DNA from: Herpetosiphon giganteus
GTDB lineage: Bacteria > Chloroflexota > Chloroflexia > Chloroflexales > Herpetosiphonaceae
Length of the DNA stretch: 64,000 bases
Direction of reading: 5' to 3'
Assembly: GCF_016907925.1 (NCBI RefSeq)
Contig: NZ_JAFBCZ010000011.1
Coordinates: forward strand, 62,001 to 126,000
Below the pieces are notes generated by a model. That model was not told where the DNA came from. It ran no database searches and worked only from the letters and a program-made list of their open reading frames with translations. The translations under genes were made by a program, and so were the position numbers. This document shows positions 16,810 through 26,565 of this stretch, one piece after another; positions within the stretch are counted from its first letter, which is position 1; the number at the start of each line of letters is the position of its first letter.

Positions 16810-17613
16810 ATGAAGAAAATTGGATTAATTATTGGCGGCGTTATCGCCGTCGCAATCATTGGCGTTATTGCCTATAGCTTGTGGCTGACATCTGACGCAG
16901 AAAAAGGCACTGGCACACCAGTTGCCGCAACGTTGGTCTTGCCAACCACGGCTCCTACAACTGCTGCCGCGCCAACAACCCCAACCACTGCCAGCGATAC
17001 CAGCGCTGCCGCGACCGCCACAACCGGCACCGAACCAACAACAGATGCTTCACAGCCAGCCGCTGCTGGTGCTAAAATCTACCGCATCGATGCCAGCCAA
17101 TCAAGTGCTAGCTATCAAGTGCGCGAAACCTTCTTGAAAGATAACCAAATTGTTGATGCAGTTGGCGTAACCAAAGCCATCGCTGGCGATATTTTGATCG
17201 ATACGGCAACCCCAGCTAACTCGCAAGTTGGCGAAATCGTGGTCGACATCAGCCAATTGCAATCAGATAGCGAACGCCGCGACAATGCAATTCGCCGCGA
17301 ATGGCTGGAATCATCGCAATATCCTAACGCTGTATTCAAGAACGCTGTGATTAGCGACTTGCCAAGCGATCTCAAAGAAGGTGTCGAATTTACCTTCAAA
17401 ATCACTGGCGATATGACGATTCACGATACGACCAACCCAATGACCTTCGATGTAACCGCAACCTTGAATGGCGATACCTTGACCGGCAAAGCCACCACCA
17501 AGTTCAACATGAGCAGCTTCAATGTCGATGCTCCTGATATTGGCGGCATGCTCAAGGCCGAAGATGAAGTCTTGTTGACCTTGGATTTGGTTGCCAAGGC
17601 AGTTGCCCAATAA
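16810..17613 (+). CDS. Membrane-anchored YceI-like protein
   Basis: 267 residues. An N-terminal membrane anchor (about 5-27) leads to a low-complexity Thr/Ala/Pro linker (about 35-85) and a YceI-type lipocalin-like beta barrel (about 90-265: IDASQSSASYQVRE, RRDNAIRREWLESSQYPNAVF, GDMTIHDTTNPMTF). The barrel in this family binds isoprenoid or amphiphilic ligands. Exported and tethered by its N-terminus. The ligand is unknown. Terminator within 25 bp of the stop. Confidence 0.9.
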   Translation: MKKIGLIIGGVIAVAIIGVIAYSLWLTSDAEKGTGTPVAATLVLPTTAPTTAAAPTTPTTASDTSAAATATTGTEPTTDASQPAAAGAKIYRIDASQSSASYQVRETFLKDNQIVDAVGVTKAIAGDILIDTATPANSQVGEIVVDISQLQSDSERRDNAIRREWLESSQYPNAVFKNAVISDLPSDLKEGVEFTFKITGDMTIHDTTNPMTFDVTATLNGDTLTGKATTKFNMSSFNVDAPDIGGMLKAEDEVLLTLDLVAKAVAQ

Positions 17614-17633
17614 TTGATTTGACGAGGAAATGT

Positions 17634-17670
17634 AAAATCGCCCTGATCATTACGATCAGGGCGATTTTGT
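17634..17670. terminator. Bidirectional terminator between YceI-like gene and clpC
   Basis: AAAATCGCCCTGATC (17634-17648), loop ATTAC, GATCAGGGCGATTTT (17654-17668). A and T tracts on both sides let it serve both converging genes. Confidence 0.9.
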
Positions 17671-17678
17671 TTGCTAGT

Positions 17679-20192
17679 TTAAACTAATTCGGCTTCTGGC
17701 TCGACGCTGGGATTTTCCAAATCGGCGGCCTCACGTTCAGTGCGCAAAACCACTTCGTTATCCTCAAGCTCGATATGAATCTTGTCGCCATCCTTGAAGC
17801 GACCTTGCAGCAAGCCTTCAGCCAAACCATCTTCGATCATATTGGTGATGACGCGGCGCAATGGACGAGCGCCATAAGTTGGATCGTAGCCGCGTTTGGC
17901 CAACAGATCCAAGGTTTCATCGGTTACCAACAGATCAATTTGATGATCGACCAATTGCTTGCGCACGCGATCGACTTCCAAGCGTGCAATATTGCGAATT
18001 TCAATATCGGTCAATGGGTGGAAAATGATCGTCCCATCAATCCGGTTGAGAAATTCAGGGCGGAACATGCGCTTCAGTTCATCATCGACCTTCTTGCGCG
18101 TGTCCTCAATATCGATTGTATTGCGGTTGCCACCAAAGCCAATCCGCGAACCACGGCGAATTTGCTCAGTCCCGACGTTCGAAGTCATAATAATCACGGT
18201 ATTGCGGAAATCGACCCGTCGACCTTTGCCGTCGGTCAAGTTGCCATCTTCCAACACTTGCAAGAGCAAGTTGAAGGTATCGGGATGGGCTTTTTCGATT
18301 TCGTCGAACAGCACCACGCTATATGGGCGACGACGCACAGCATCGGTCAATTGACCGCCTTCGCCATAGCCAACGTAGCCTGGAGGCGAGCCGACCAAGC
18401 GTGAGGTATTGAAGCGTTCTTGGAATTCCGACATATCGATTTTGATCAAGGCATCTTCTGAGCCAAACATAAACTCAGCCAAGGCCTTGGCCAGCAAGGT
18501 TTTCCCAACCCCGGTTGGCCCCAAGAAAATGAATGAGCCGATTGGGCGCTTGGGATCTTTGAGGCCTGCGCGGGCACGGCGCACAGCCCGAGCAATCGTC
18601 GAAATTGGCTCTTCTTGGCCGATAACCCGCTCATGCAGATAATCTTCCATCTTCATAAGGCGCTGGGTTTCTTCGCTGGCCAAGCGCATAACTGGAATCC
18701 CAGTCCACATTGCCACAACTTCGGCAATATCTTCTTGGGTGACGTAGGGCTTGCCTTTGCGTTGTTCCGAGCCACGGCTCTTTTCTTCTTCGTCCTCAAG
18801 ATCGGTGATGCGTTGGAGCATGCGCTCTTCGCGAATCCGCAGATCTTGCACGACTTCGAATTGACCTTCTTCGAGCGCTGCGTCTTTTTCCTTGCGAATC
18901 GCATCAAGCCCACGCAAGGCATCGCGCAACGCCGATGGCGTGGCTGAGCGATACATCCGCACCCGCGACGAAGCTTCGTCGATCAAGTCGATCGCTTTAT
19001 CGGGCAAGAAACGGTCGGGAACGTAGCGAGCACTGAGCACAGCGGCGGCAGTAATCGCTTCATCTTCGATTTGCAACTGATGGAAATCTTCGTAGCGAGT
19101 TTTGATCCCACGCAAGATTTCGATTGTTTCCTCGATGGTTGGCTCATCGACCATCACTGGTTGGAAACGGCGTTCGAGGGCTGCATCTTTTTCAATATAT
19201 TTGCGGAACTCATCGAGGGTAGTTGCGCCGATACATTGCAATTCGCCACGCGAAAGCGCTGGTTTGAGAATATTGGCGGCATCAAGCGTGCCTTCGGCTC
19301 CACCAGCGCCAATAATCGTATGGAATTCATCGATGAAGAGAATACAGCGGCTTTCTTTAATTTCGTCAACGACCCGCTTGAGGCGTTCTTCGAATTGCCC
19401 GCGATATTTGGTTCCAGCCACCAAAGCACCCATATCAAGCGTTACCAAACGCTTGCCTTTGAGAGAATCTGGAACATCATCGGCAACAATTCGTTGGGCC
19501 AAACCTTCAGCGATGGCAGTTTTGCCAACCCCAGGTTCGCCGATCAGGGCAGGGTTATTTTTGGTGCGCCGTGACAAAATTTGAATCACGCGCTCAATTT
19601 CATCTTTGCGCCCGACGACGGGATCGAGGCGGCCAGCTTCGGCCAACTCGGTCAGATCGGTTGAAAGGGCATCGAGATATGGCGTTTTGCTTTGTTTGGC
19701 TTGGCGTTCGCCACCAGCGCTTGGGCTTGGTGTGCTGCTCCCGCCAACGCCTTGACGCATCATGCGCATCACTTGGGTACGCACTTGGTCAAGCCCAACG
19801 TTCATAATTTCGAGCACGCCAGTTGCGACACCTTCTGCATTGCGCACCAAACCAAGCAAAATATGTTCGGTGCTAATGTAGGTATGATTGAGTTTGCGAG
19901 CTTCATCGATAGCATACTCAAAAACTTTTTTCGCGCGGGCGGTTAGATCAATTTCTGAGGTTGAGCGTGGGCCATCGCCATGGCCAACAATAAATTCAAC
20001 AGCATTCCGGGCTTTTGTGATGGTAACACCAAGTTCAGCCAACACACGAGCGGCGACCCCTTCACCTTCCAAAATCAAGCCCAGCAATAAATGCTCGGTG
20101 CCGATATAGGGATGATTAAACGCTCGCGCCTCTTCTTGGGCAAAGCTCATCACTTGCTTAGCGCGGCGGCTCATTTTGTCGTATGCACCCAT
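17679..20192 (-). CDS. clpC: ATP-dependent Clp protease ATP-binding subunit ClpC
   Basis: 837 residues from ATG 20192 (GGAG 7 bp upstream; a TTG at 20210 is less likely). Two Clp N repeats (about 5-145), first AAA+ module with Walker A GEPGVGKT (about 218-225), a UVR-containing coiled middle domain (about 420-470), and a second AAA+ module with GPTGVGKT (about 558-565) and SPPGYVGY. It is an unfoldase that feeds substrates to ClpP. No mcsA/mcsB/ctsR neighbours, so it is not in the Firmicutes-type operon. Confidence 0.96.
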   Translation of the reverse strand: MGAYDKMSRRAKQVMSFAQEEARAFNHPYIGTEHLLLGLILEGEGVAARVLAELGVTITKARNAVEFIVGHGDGPRSTSEIDLTARAKKVFEYAIDEARKLNHTYISTEHILLGLVRNAEGVATGVLEIMNVGLDQVRTQVMRMMRQGVGGSSTPSPSAGGERQAKQSKTPYLDALSTDLTELAEAGRLDPVVGRKDEIERVIQILSRRTKNNPALIGEPGVGKTAIAEGLAQRIVADDVPDSLKGKRLVTLDMGALVAGTKYRGQFEERLKRVVDEIKESRCILFIDEFHTIIGAGGAEGTLDAANILKPALSRGELQCIGATTLDEFRKYIEKDAALERRFQPVMVDEPTIEETIEILRGIKTRYEDFHQLQIEDEAITAAAVLSARYVPDRFLPDKAIDLIDEASSRVRMYRSATPSALRDALRGLDAIRKEKDAALEEGQFEVVQDLRIREERMLQRITDLEDEEEKSRGSEQRKGKPYVTQEDIAEVVAMWTGIPVMRLASEETQRLMKMEDYLHERVIGQEEPISTIARAVRRARAGLKDPKRPIGSFIFLGPTGVGKTLLAKALAEFMFGSEDALIKIDMSEFQERFNTSRLVGSPPGYVGYGEGGQLTDAVRRRPYSVVLFDEIEKAHPDTFNLLLQVLEDGNLTDGKGRRVDFRNTVIIMTSNVGTEQIRRGSRIGFGGNRNTIDIEDTRKKVDDELKRMFRPEFLNRIDGTIIFHPLTDIEIRNIARLEVDRVRKQLVDHQIDLLVTDETLDLLAKRGYDPTYGARPLRRVITNMIEDGLAEGLLQGRFKDGDKIHIELEDNEVVLRTEREAADLENPSVEPEAELV

Positions 20193-20469
20193 ATGTTTGC
20201 TCCAAAGCAAGGCAACCTTAGGATAAGTAAGATTAAGCCTTGGCGTGTTATCTATGACAATAGTCGATGCTGCTAGGTGTCGATAGGTCGTACAATGCTA
20301 ATTGGGAGTGCTCTCGAAACTGGGGCAGCATCTCGGCTTCATTCTTTGGCAATGGGTGTGCCGCATCGGAAGCGTCGTGCCTTAATTGTATCACTATCTA
20401 CGGATCAGGCATGCCCGTTTTATTAGCGTTTTGCTTGAAATGGGCATGCCGCATGCAGCAGGAGCATAA

Positions 20470-20491
20470 GCGAGGGGTTATTGACCCTCGC
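20470..20491 (-). terminator. Terminator-like hairpin after the S1 protein gene
   Basis: GCGAGGG (20470-20476) and CCCTCGC (20485-20491), 13 bp past the stop on minus. Only a weak T tract (TTATG) follows. Confidence 0.45.
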
Positions 20492-20503
20492 ACCTGCAAG
20501 CCA

Positions 20504-21814
20504 TTATTCGTCGGTAGCATCGCTGGCGCTTGATTCAGCGTCAGTATCAGTTGGTGTTGGTTCAGCCGCTGCTTCAACCGGTTCTGCTTCAGGCTTTGTT
20601 TCAGCCGTTGAATCTGCTGCTGTTTCAGTGGTTGCTTCGCTGCTGCCATTGCGCATGCTCAAGCCAATGCGTTTGCGTGATGGATCGATGCGAATAATGC
20701 GGGCTGAAACTGTATCACCTTCATTAATCACATCGCGCGGGTGTTGAATTCGTTCATCACTCATTTCTGAGATGTGGATCAAGCCTTCAATGCCATCTTC
20801 GAGCCGCACAAATGCGCCAAATGCCGTGAGTTGAGTAACCACGCCAGAAACAGCTTGGCCAATTTGATAACGGTCGGTAACAGTTGTCCAAGGCTCGGCT
20901 TGGGTACGTTTGATACTCAGGGCGATGCGTTTTTTATCTTCGTCAACGCTGAGAATATACACATTGACTGCATCGCCAACTTTCAGCACTTCCTCTGGAT
21001 GCTTGACGCGGCTCCACGAAAGCTCTGAAAGGTGGACAAGACCATCAGCCCCGCCAATATCGACAAAGGCCCCGAAATCGCAAAGACTGGTCACGCGACC
21101 ACTGCGCACCGCGCCTGGCTCCAATTTTTCGAGCAGCTGATCTTTGCGTGAATCGCGCACTTCTTGCACAGCTTGGCGCTCGGATAAAATCAGGCGATTA
21201 CGCGAGCGATTGATTTCGATGATTTTGAGCGGCAAGGTTTGGCCAACCAGTTTCGCCATATCCGATTGTTTTTGCACATCGGAGCCACGGCTAACACTGC
21301 TGACCTGTGATGATGGCACGAAACCACGCACCCCAGTCAGGTTGACCAACAGCCCACCTTTGTTGTAGTTGGTCACGGCAGCGTGAATCACATCGCCAGC
21401 TTCGTGGTTAACTTGCAAGGCGCGCCAGCTCTTTTCTTGGCGTGCTTTATCTATCGACAACACGATACGCCCTTCAGCGTCTTCGGTTTGAACGACTGTA
21501 ACAAGCAAGACATCGCCAACCTTGAGTTCGGCGCGTTCTTCCGACGACAGACTGGTCATCTCGCGACCTGGCACCACGCCCTCAGACTTGGAGCCAATAT
21601 CGACTAGCACCTCGTCGCGATCAACGCGAACAATCGTGCCATCGACCGAATCACCATACTTGAGATTGCGATAATCGTGGGCTGGATCACGGAGATAGGC
21701 CTCCAGCAAAGCACGATCATCATCGCTAAACTGATCGGCCTCTGGGGTCGCGTCCAATCCTGTGCTAGGAAGCACATCAGATTGATCCATGCCCGGTTTT
21801 GTTTGCTCGTCCAT
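20504..21814 (-). CDS. rpsA: Four-S1-domain RNA-binding protein (ribosomal protein S1 homolog)
   Basis: 436 residues from ATG 21814 (AAAGGA about 10 bp upstream). Four S1 repeats at about 52-122, 138-212, 234-302 and 318-388. The third and fourth have the canonical FGAFVDIG-DGLVHLSELS and FGAFVRLEDGIEGLIHISEMS cores. A Ser/Thr/Glu-rich acidic tail (390-436) follows. It resembles the short S1 proteins of Gram-positive and Chloroflexi lineages that bind mRNA on the 30S subunit. Whether it is essential S1 or a paralog is not decided here. Confidence 0.88.
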   Translation of the reverse strand: MDEQTKPGMDQSDVLPSTGLDATPEADQFSDDDRALLEAYLRDPAHDYRNLKYGDSVDGTIVRVDRDEVLVDIGSKSEGVVPGREMTSLSSEERAELKVGDVLLVTVVQTEDAEGRIVLSIDKARQEKSWRALQVNHEAGDVIHAAVTNYNKGGLLVNLTGVRGFVPSSQVSSVSRGSDVQKQSDMAKLVGQTLPLKIIEINRSRNRLILSERQAVQEVRDSRKDQLLEKLEPGAVRSGRVTSLCDFGAFVDIGGADGLVHLSELSWSRVKHPEEVLKVGDAVNVYILSVDEDKKRIALSIKRTQAEPWTTVTDRYQIGQAVSGVVTQLTAFGAFVRLEDGIEGLIHISEMSDERIQHPRDVINEGDTVSARIIRIDPSRKRIGLSMRNGSSEATTETAADSTAETKPEAEPVEAAAEPTPTDTDAESSASDATDE

Positions 21815-21949
21815 AATGCGTCGTCCTTTTGCCAAAAGAGGATTCCCGAGGAAGGGCGGACAGCGTGAACCCGATATCAAAATTATACAGAAGCAGTATC
21901 CAAAAGGCAAGGTTTTTTTCAGATGTGGGGATCAGTTGTTGGGGTTGGG

Positions 21950-22340
21950 GGTTGATTTTTGATCCACGAAGGCCACGAAGAGCACGAAGAACGGCAACCG
22001 CGAAGGGCGCGAAGAGCGCGAAGTTAATTTTTAAGCCACGAATTGCACGAACATTGGCCGATAGCCAAAAGCCCATAGCTGTAATGGTTCATTGGATTGG
22101 CAACGCGGGGCATGCCCTCACCCCCAGCCCCTCTCCCACTGAACGCGGGCGAGGGGAGCACTGGTTTCGTGGTTCCCCATCGCCTCGCGGGCGGGCGAGG
22201 GGATGAGGGGAGCAGGTTGTGGTTAACATGATGAACCAGTGCTCATAGCCTCTAGCCATACATTCTCTGCGCCTCTGCCTTCTGCCTTCTGCCTTTCATT
22301 CTCTGCCTTAGGCCTAGCCCCTGAAACCCGACCCCTGACC
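21950..22340. repeat. Intergenic short-word repeat block 1
   Basis: The 590-bp gap before purB holds stacked words: CACGAAG and GCGAAG (21965-22060), AGCCAAAAGCCCATAGC (22061-22080), CTCTGCCTTCTGCCTTCTGCC (22267-22300) and ACCCGACCCCTGACCCC (22326-22342). In the middle (22116-22215) is a CCCTCACCCC/GGGGATGAGGGG-type inverted motif like the one at 48660-48850. No coding potential seen. The vocabulary returns at 45600-46090 and 63080-63640. Confidence 0.7.
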
Positions 22341-22404
22341 CCTCAGGCAACTTTTGATCTACAATGGAGTGCATTTAATTCTACCAACCATAGTGAGGAT
22401 TCTC

Positions 22405-23781
22405 ATGAGCGAGATTAATCAACAGGCTTTACTGGCGATTGGGCCGCTTGATGGCCGCTATCGTAAAGATGTTGAGGCGCTTAGTGGTCATTTTAGCGAA
22501 GCCGCTTTATGGCGCTATCGCGTGCGGGTTGAAGTTGAATATTTATTATTTTTGGCACGCGCACCGCGAATTGGCCTAATCGAGGGCATCGATGGTCAGT
22601 TGGCTGGCGCGTTACGCAATTTATATCGTCAATTTAGCGTCGAAGATGCAGTCGCAATTGCCACATGGGATCGCAAAGTTAACCACGATGTGAAGGCGGT
22701 CGAATATTGGCTGCGCGAAAAGCTCGATCAGTTTGGGTTGGGCGAGTATAAAGAGGCTGTCCACTTTGCCTTGACCTCAGAAGATGTCAACAATCTGGCC
22801 TATGCCTTGATGGTGCAAGAATCGCGCGATGTTGTGCTGTTGCCAGCGCTCGGCCAGATTCTCGGCCAATTGCGCGATATGCAAATTGAGCATGCAGAAG
22901 CACCATTGTTGGCCAAAACTCACGGCCAGCCAGCCACGCCAACCACGATGGGTAAAGAAATTGCGGTCTTTGCAGCACGCGTCAATCGCGCAATCGAGCA
23001 ACTCCTTCATATCAAACTGACTGGCAAGCTGAATGGGGCAACAGGCACGTTTGCTGCCCATCAAGCCGCCTTGCCTGATGTTGACTGGATCACATTTAGC
23101 TCGGCGTTTGTGAAGTTTTTGGGCTTGGAGCCAACCCTGCTAAGCACCCAAATCGAGCCGCACGATAGCGTGGTTGAGGTTGGCGATGCGTTGCGCCGCG
23201 TCAACACAATTTTGGTTGATCTCTCACAAGATATGTGGCGCTACATTTCTGATTCGGTATTTGGCCAAGCTAGCGTGGCGGGCGAAGTTGGTTCATCGAC
23301 AATGCCCCACAAAGTTAACCCGATTGACTTTGAAAATGCAGAGGGCAATTTGTTGCTGGCCAATAGCTTGCTCGAGTTTTTTGGCCGCAAATTGCCAATC
23401 TCGCGCTTGCAACGCGATCTCTCGGATAGCACCGTGCTGCGCAATTTGGGCGTGGCATTTGGCCATAGTTTGTTTGCTTATCAACGCTTGCTCAAGGGCT
23501 TGCGCAAATTGGCCTTCAATGCCGACAAAGCCTACGCCGAGTTGGCCAGCCATCCTGAGGTGCTGACCGAAGCAATTCAAACAATTTTGCGCCGCGAGCG
23601 CTACCCAGAGCCATACGAAGCCATGAAAAAGCTGGCTCGCGGTCGCCAAATTACGCTCGAAGATTTGCATAGCTTTATCGACGAGCTTGATGTACGGCCC
23701 GAAGTGCGTGAGGAATTGCATGCATTACGCCCAGAAACCTACATCGGCTTAGCCGCCAAACTGGCCCGCAAAAAGATTTAA
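22405..23781 (+). CDS. purB: Adenylosuccinate lyase
   Basis: 458 residues from ATG 22405 (GAGG 7 bp upstream; the frame is open further left through repeat-derived sequence). It belongs to the fumarase/aspartase superfamily with the signature loop GSSTMPHKVNP (about 295-306), plus KTHGQPATPTTMGKE and LTSEDVNN. It cleaves adenylosuccinate and SAICAR in purine synthesis, releasing fumarate. Monocistronic here. Confidence 0.96.
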   Translation: MSEINQQALLAIGPLDGRYRKDVEALSGHFSEAALWRYRVRVEVEYLLFLARAPRIGLIEGIDGQLAGALRNLYRQFSVEDAVAIATWDRKVNHDVKAVEYWLREKLDQFGLGEYKEAVHFALTSEDVNNLAYALMVQESRDVVLLPALGQILGQLRDMQIEHAEAPLLAKTHGQPATPTTMGKEIAVFAARVNRAIEQLLHIKLTGKLNGATGTFAAHQAALPDVDWITFSSAFVKFLGLEPTLLSTQIEPHDSVVEVGDALRRVNTILVDLSQDMWRYISDSVFGQASVAGEVGSSTMPHKVNPIDFENAEGNLLLANSLLEFFGRKLPISRLQRDLSDSTVLRNLGVAFGHSLFAYQRLLKGLRKLAFNADKAYAELASHPEVLTEAIQTILRRERYPEPYEAMKKLARGRQITLEDLHSFIDELDVRPEVREELHALRPETYIGLAAKLARKKI

Positions 23782-23809
23782 ATTCGCTTAGCCCCGAAGC
23801 GCAGCACTG

Positions 23810-24553
23810 TTATTCGGGGCTTGCTTGGGCCGCAAACAAGGCAGCGCCAATAATTCCAGCATCGTTGGTCAAGCGGGCTGGCACTAATTTGGCCCGTATC
23901 CGAATCCGATCCAAAAATTGATCGGCATCTTTGCTTACGCCGCCGCCAAGAATAATTAAATCGGGCCAGAGCATCACTTCGATGGTTTGCAAAAATAGCT
24001 CTACGCCCTGCGCCCAACGCTCCCAGCTTTGGTTTTGCTCTTCGCGCACGCTGGCGGCAGCCCATTCATGGCCTGGTTTGCCACGTACGATAATCTGGCC
24101 AAGCTCCAAATTTGGCACTAAATCGTGATCATGGAACAGCGCGGTGCCAATGCCTGTACCTAATGTCAACATCAGCAATGTGCCCATCACCTCGCGGCCA
24201 GCGCCAAAGGTAATTTCGGCCAGGCCAGCAGCATCAGCATCGTTAATCACGGTTACTTCACGATCAAAATGTTTGCTGAAGCGCGAAGCTACCTCGCAAT
24301 GCAACCAACGTTGGTCAATATTCGAGGCCGTGCGCACAATCCCGCGCTGCACCACCGCCGGAAAGCCACAGCCAATTGGCCCTTGCCAATCAAAATGTTC
24401 AACTAACTCTTGCACCACTTCGAGCACAGAGTCGGGCGTGGCTGGTTGCGGCGTATCGCGACGCTCCACCTCGGCCAATAATTTGCCCGTTTCGCAATCG
24501 ACCGGAGCCGCTTTAATCCCCGTGCCGCCAATATCGAGGCCTAAAATCTGCAT
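23810..24553 (-). CDS. ppgK: Polyphosphate glucokinase (ROK family)
   Basis: 247 residues, the usual PPGK length. Phosphate-binding LGLDIGGTGIKAA (4-16), catalytic NDADAAGLAE (about 103-112), and the second phosphate motif LTLGTGIGTALF. The E-x-GQIIVRGKPGHEW stretch replaces the zinc-binding Cys cluster of classical ROK repressor/kinases, as in polyphosphate glucokinases. It phosphorylates glucose with polyphosphate and/or ATP. Confidence 0.88.
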   Translation of the reverse strand: MQILGLDIGGTGIKAAPVDCETGKLLAEVERRDTPQPATPDSVLEVVQELVEHFDWQGPIGCGFPAVVQRGIVRTASNIDQRWLHCEVASRFSKHFDREVTVINDADAAGLAEITFGAGREVMGTLLMLTLGTGIGTALFHDHDLVPNLELGQIIVRGKPGHEWAAASVREEQNQSWERWAQGVELFLQTIEVMLWPDLIILGGGVSKDADQFLDRIRIRAKLVPARLTNDAGIIGAALFAAQASPE

Positions 24554-24669
24554 GCATAATCCTCCCGCAAAGTAGCTTAATCAATGCAAGCACAGACTAT
24601 GCCTTGAAGTCCGATCCAAGCGGGCGGTTTGTGCGTAGCAATAACGAACAGCTTAGTTGGAGCATTGCA

Positions 24670-25236
24670 ATGCGTAGATTTTCGCGCTGGCTTGAACGCC
24701 AGAGCAAGGGTTGGCTGGTACTGGTTGGGCTGGCGATTTTCGTTGGTTTTTTGGGCTTCGTCCTACCGCAACAAGCACAAAAGTCGCAGCAATATAGCGC
24801 CGATGTTGGTTCGCCGGATAGTAGCTTGTTGTATAGTGCTGACGATTTATATCGCTTTGCAGAAGCCTATGGCCCAGAAGGTCGGGCTGAATATGTTAGC
24901 GCGCGGTTTAGCTTTGATCTGATTTGGCCCTTGGCGTATACGCTGTTTTTAGCCACCGCCATTAGTTGGTTGGGCCAACGTGCATTTGCAGAAAACAGCA
25001 ATTGGCGCTTGCTGAATCTGGTATCAATTATTGGTTTAGGGCTTGATTATGCAGAAAATTGTGGCGCAGCGCTGGTGATGGGGCGTTATCCTGAGCGCAC
25101 GCCAATTATCGATTGGCTCACGCCATGGTTGAGTGCCAGCAAGTGGCTATTTGTTAATGGCAGCTTTGTGGTATTGGTAGCAGTGGGCTTGGTTTATCTT
25201 TGGCAGCGTATAAAAAAACACCGCAGTAATGGATAA
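24670..25236 (+). CDS. Four-span membrane protein of unknown function
   Basis: 188 residues from ATG 24670 (TTGGAG 7 bp upstream). Spans at about 13-32, 85-103, 115-135 and 158-180. Between spans one and two is an external loop with YSADDLYRFAEAYGPEGRAEY. The motif LDYAENCGAALVMGRYPER follows span three. I do not recognise the family. A terminator for the convergent gene starts inside its last codons. Confidence 0.7.
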   Translation: MRRFSRWLERQSKGWLVLVGLAIFVGFLGFVLPQQAQKSQQYSADVGSPDSSLLYSADDLYRFAEAYGPEGRAEYVSARFSFDLIWPLAYTLFLATAISWLGQRAFAENSNWRLLNLVSIIGLGLDYAENCGAALVMGRYPERTPIIDWLTPWLSASKWLFVNGSFVVLVAVGLVYLWQRIKKHRSNG

Positions 25237-25247
25237 AACTGCGGTGT
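25218..25247 (-). terminator. Terminator of module 1
   Basis: ACACCGCAGT (25218-25227) and ACTGCGGTGT (25238-25247). On minus it is followed by TTTTTTTATACG. It ends the minus-strand module beginning at 27963 and overlaps the 3' end of the plus-strand membrane gene. Confidence 0.88.
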
Positions 25248-25267
25248 CGGCATAGTATGCAGCGTTA

Positions 25268-25660
25268 CTATTTATCTTTGGTTAACGTCAGCACTGGCTT
25301 ATCGTTGACCAACGCATACGAAAATGTGTAGTAGCCAGGGGCCAACTCGGGCGTACCAACATGCTTTTCGGGGTAAATTACATCGAGATATTGTTTGCCA
25401 TCGACCGTGACGAAATTCATCTTGCGATAGTTGGCAAGCACTGGCTCGTGGGCTTGATACTCGGTAATATGGCCAGAACTAATTGCGCCATAGGGCGTAG
25501 TTTCTTGGCCAACCCCGCCAGCACCGAGCCAAAAATTCTCAATATCTATGTCGCTATCGTTGCGAATTCGAATATGCACTTTATCCATGTCATCACCACC
25601 ACAACCAGCAAGGCTGATTAATAACAGACTAAACAGCGCCCACAAACGAACGATCTTCAT
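25268..25660 (-). CDS. Lipoprotein of module 1
   Basis: 130 residues with a lipoprotein signal peptide (LLLISLAGC, lipid-carrying Cys19 or 20). The mature part is a small beta domain: VHIRIRNDSDIDIENFWLG, an EY-A-EPVLANYRKM stretch, and LAPGYYTFSYALVNDKPVLTL. The same layout, though much diverged, is seen in the lipoproteins at 28259 and 31058, each of which follows an EspG-like gene. Start lies 3 bp after the EspG-like stop. Candidate surface partner or immunity protein; function unknown. Confidence 0.75.
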   Translation of the reverse strand: MKIVRLWALFSLLLISLAGCGGDDMDKVHIRIRNDSDIDIENFWLGAGGVGQETTPYGAISSGHITEYQAHEPVLANYRKMNFVTVDGKQYLDVIYPEKHVGTPELAPGYYTFSYALVNDKPVLTLTKDK

Positions 25661-25663
25661 AGC

Positions 25664-26476
25664 CTAGCCAGCCACTAGCTCTTCAATTGGCGTATTCAGC
25701 AATTCGTTAATCAACGAACTGGTTACGCCCATAAAATTGGCAGTAGTTGCCGTAAAATAATCGATTGTTTGATTGGGGTGGGGCAAGGCGAGCCATTGTT
25801 GACCACCAGCGCCAATTAATGCCCCCACCAAGCGCATGCCAACCGCTTTGGCCTCGATGGTACGCAAAATCGTCACTGTGCCGCGGCTAGCGGTCGCTTG
25901 CAAGGTTTCGGCAAAATACTGGGCGGCTTCAGGCGCGATGCCTTGTTGCGCCAACCAACGTGGATCGGGATTCTGCTTGGCTTGCTCGACCAATTCGCGG
26001 GGGAAGTTAAAGCCTGCATCTGGCTGCGCAATATCTTGATAGCCCAAACTATGCGCCAAGCGCTCGGTCATCACATCGATGTTGGTAAGCGCAACCAAGG
26101 TATATTGGCCGCCGACCAAGCTCATTTCGATGATGCCGCTGGGCGAGAAATAGTGGCTTACGCCTTGGCTACCACTTGCGCGATGTTGCCATTCGCTAAC
26201 CACCACCATATCTGGTTCGGCGACGGTTGCAATCACCATCATCAAGGGATCGGTCATAGAAAAATGGCCAGCAGCCTCATCCCAAACAATCCACTGATCG
26301 GCTTGAAGTTCAGCCAAACCTTGATCCCATTGTGCTTGGCGCTGGGCCGAATCAGCTGGGAACAACGTAGCATCATCGCCACCGATCACGTTTTGAGCAT
26401 GAACCATCCCCAAGAGATACGAAAACTGGGCAGTGCTGAACTGCAATGGGTAGGTTAATTCGCGTGTTTGTGCCAT
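25664..26476 (-). CDS. EspG-like secretion-associated protein, module 1
   Basis: 270 residues, soluble. N-terminal helix then LQFSTAQFSYLLGMVHA; Leu-rich helices; a strand region SHYFSPSGIIEMSLVGGQYTLVAL; then a helical half with NPDPRWLAQQGI and a C-terminal ELLNTPIEELVAG. The arrangement resembles the ESX-secretion chaperone EspG of actinobacteria, and the gene follows a WXG100-domain protein; both points support but do not prove a chaperone role. GGAGG precedes the ATG. Paralog at 28656. Confidence 0.6.
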   Translation of the reverse strand: MAQTRELTYPLQFSTAQFSYLLGMVHAQNVIGGDDATLFPADSAQRQAQWDQGLAELQADQWIVWDEAAGHFSMTDPLMMVIATVAEPDMVVVSEWQHRASGSQGVSHYFSPSGIIEMSLVGGQYTLVALTNIDVMTERLAHSLGYQDIAQPDAGFNFPRELVEQAKQNPDPRWLAQQGIAPEAAQYFAETLQATASRGTVTILRTIEAKAVGMRLVGALIGAGGQQWLALPHPNQTIDYFTATTANFMGVTSSLINELLNTPIEELVAG

Positions 26477-26496
26477 CTTCTGGCCTCCTGCTGAAA

Positions 26497-26540
26497 TGGG
26501 CAGTGGATCGGCGTTGCAACAACGTCCAAGCCACTGCCCA
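26497..26540 (-). other. Intercistronic hairpin between effector 1 and EspG-like gene
   Basis: TGGGCAGTGG (26497-26506) and CCACTGCCCA (26531-26540) form a perfect 10-bp stem with a 24-base loop inside the 89-bp gap. No T tract on minus follows, so attenuation, processing or mRNA protection is possible. Module 2 has a different hairpin in the same place. Confidence 0.6.
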
Positions 26541-26565
26541 TTATACGATTAAGCTTAAGGATTAC

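Noticed and set aside
17775-18404. Plus-strand frame opposite clpC
   Set aside because: Fully antisense to a well-conserved ClpC domain; no start signal.
20211-20460. CIRCE or CtsR site upstream of clpC
   Set aside because: Neither the TTAGCACTC inverted repeat nor the AGTCAAA heptads are present.
22081-22206. Possible CRISPR-like or hairpin array
   Set aside because: The GC-rich units are inverted and irregular, without equal-length spacers; it is a CCCTCTCC-type intergenic repeat.
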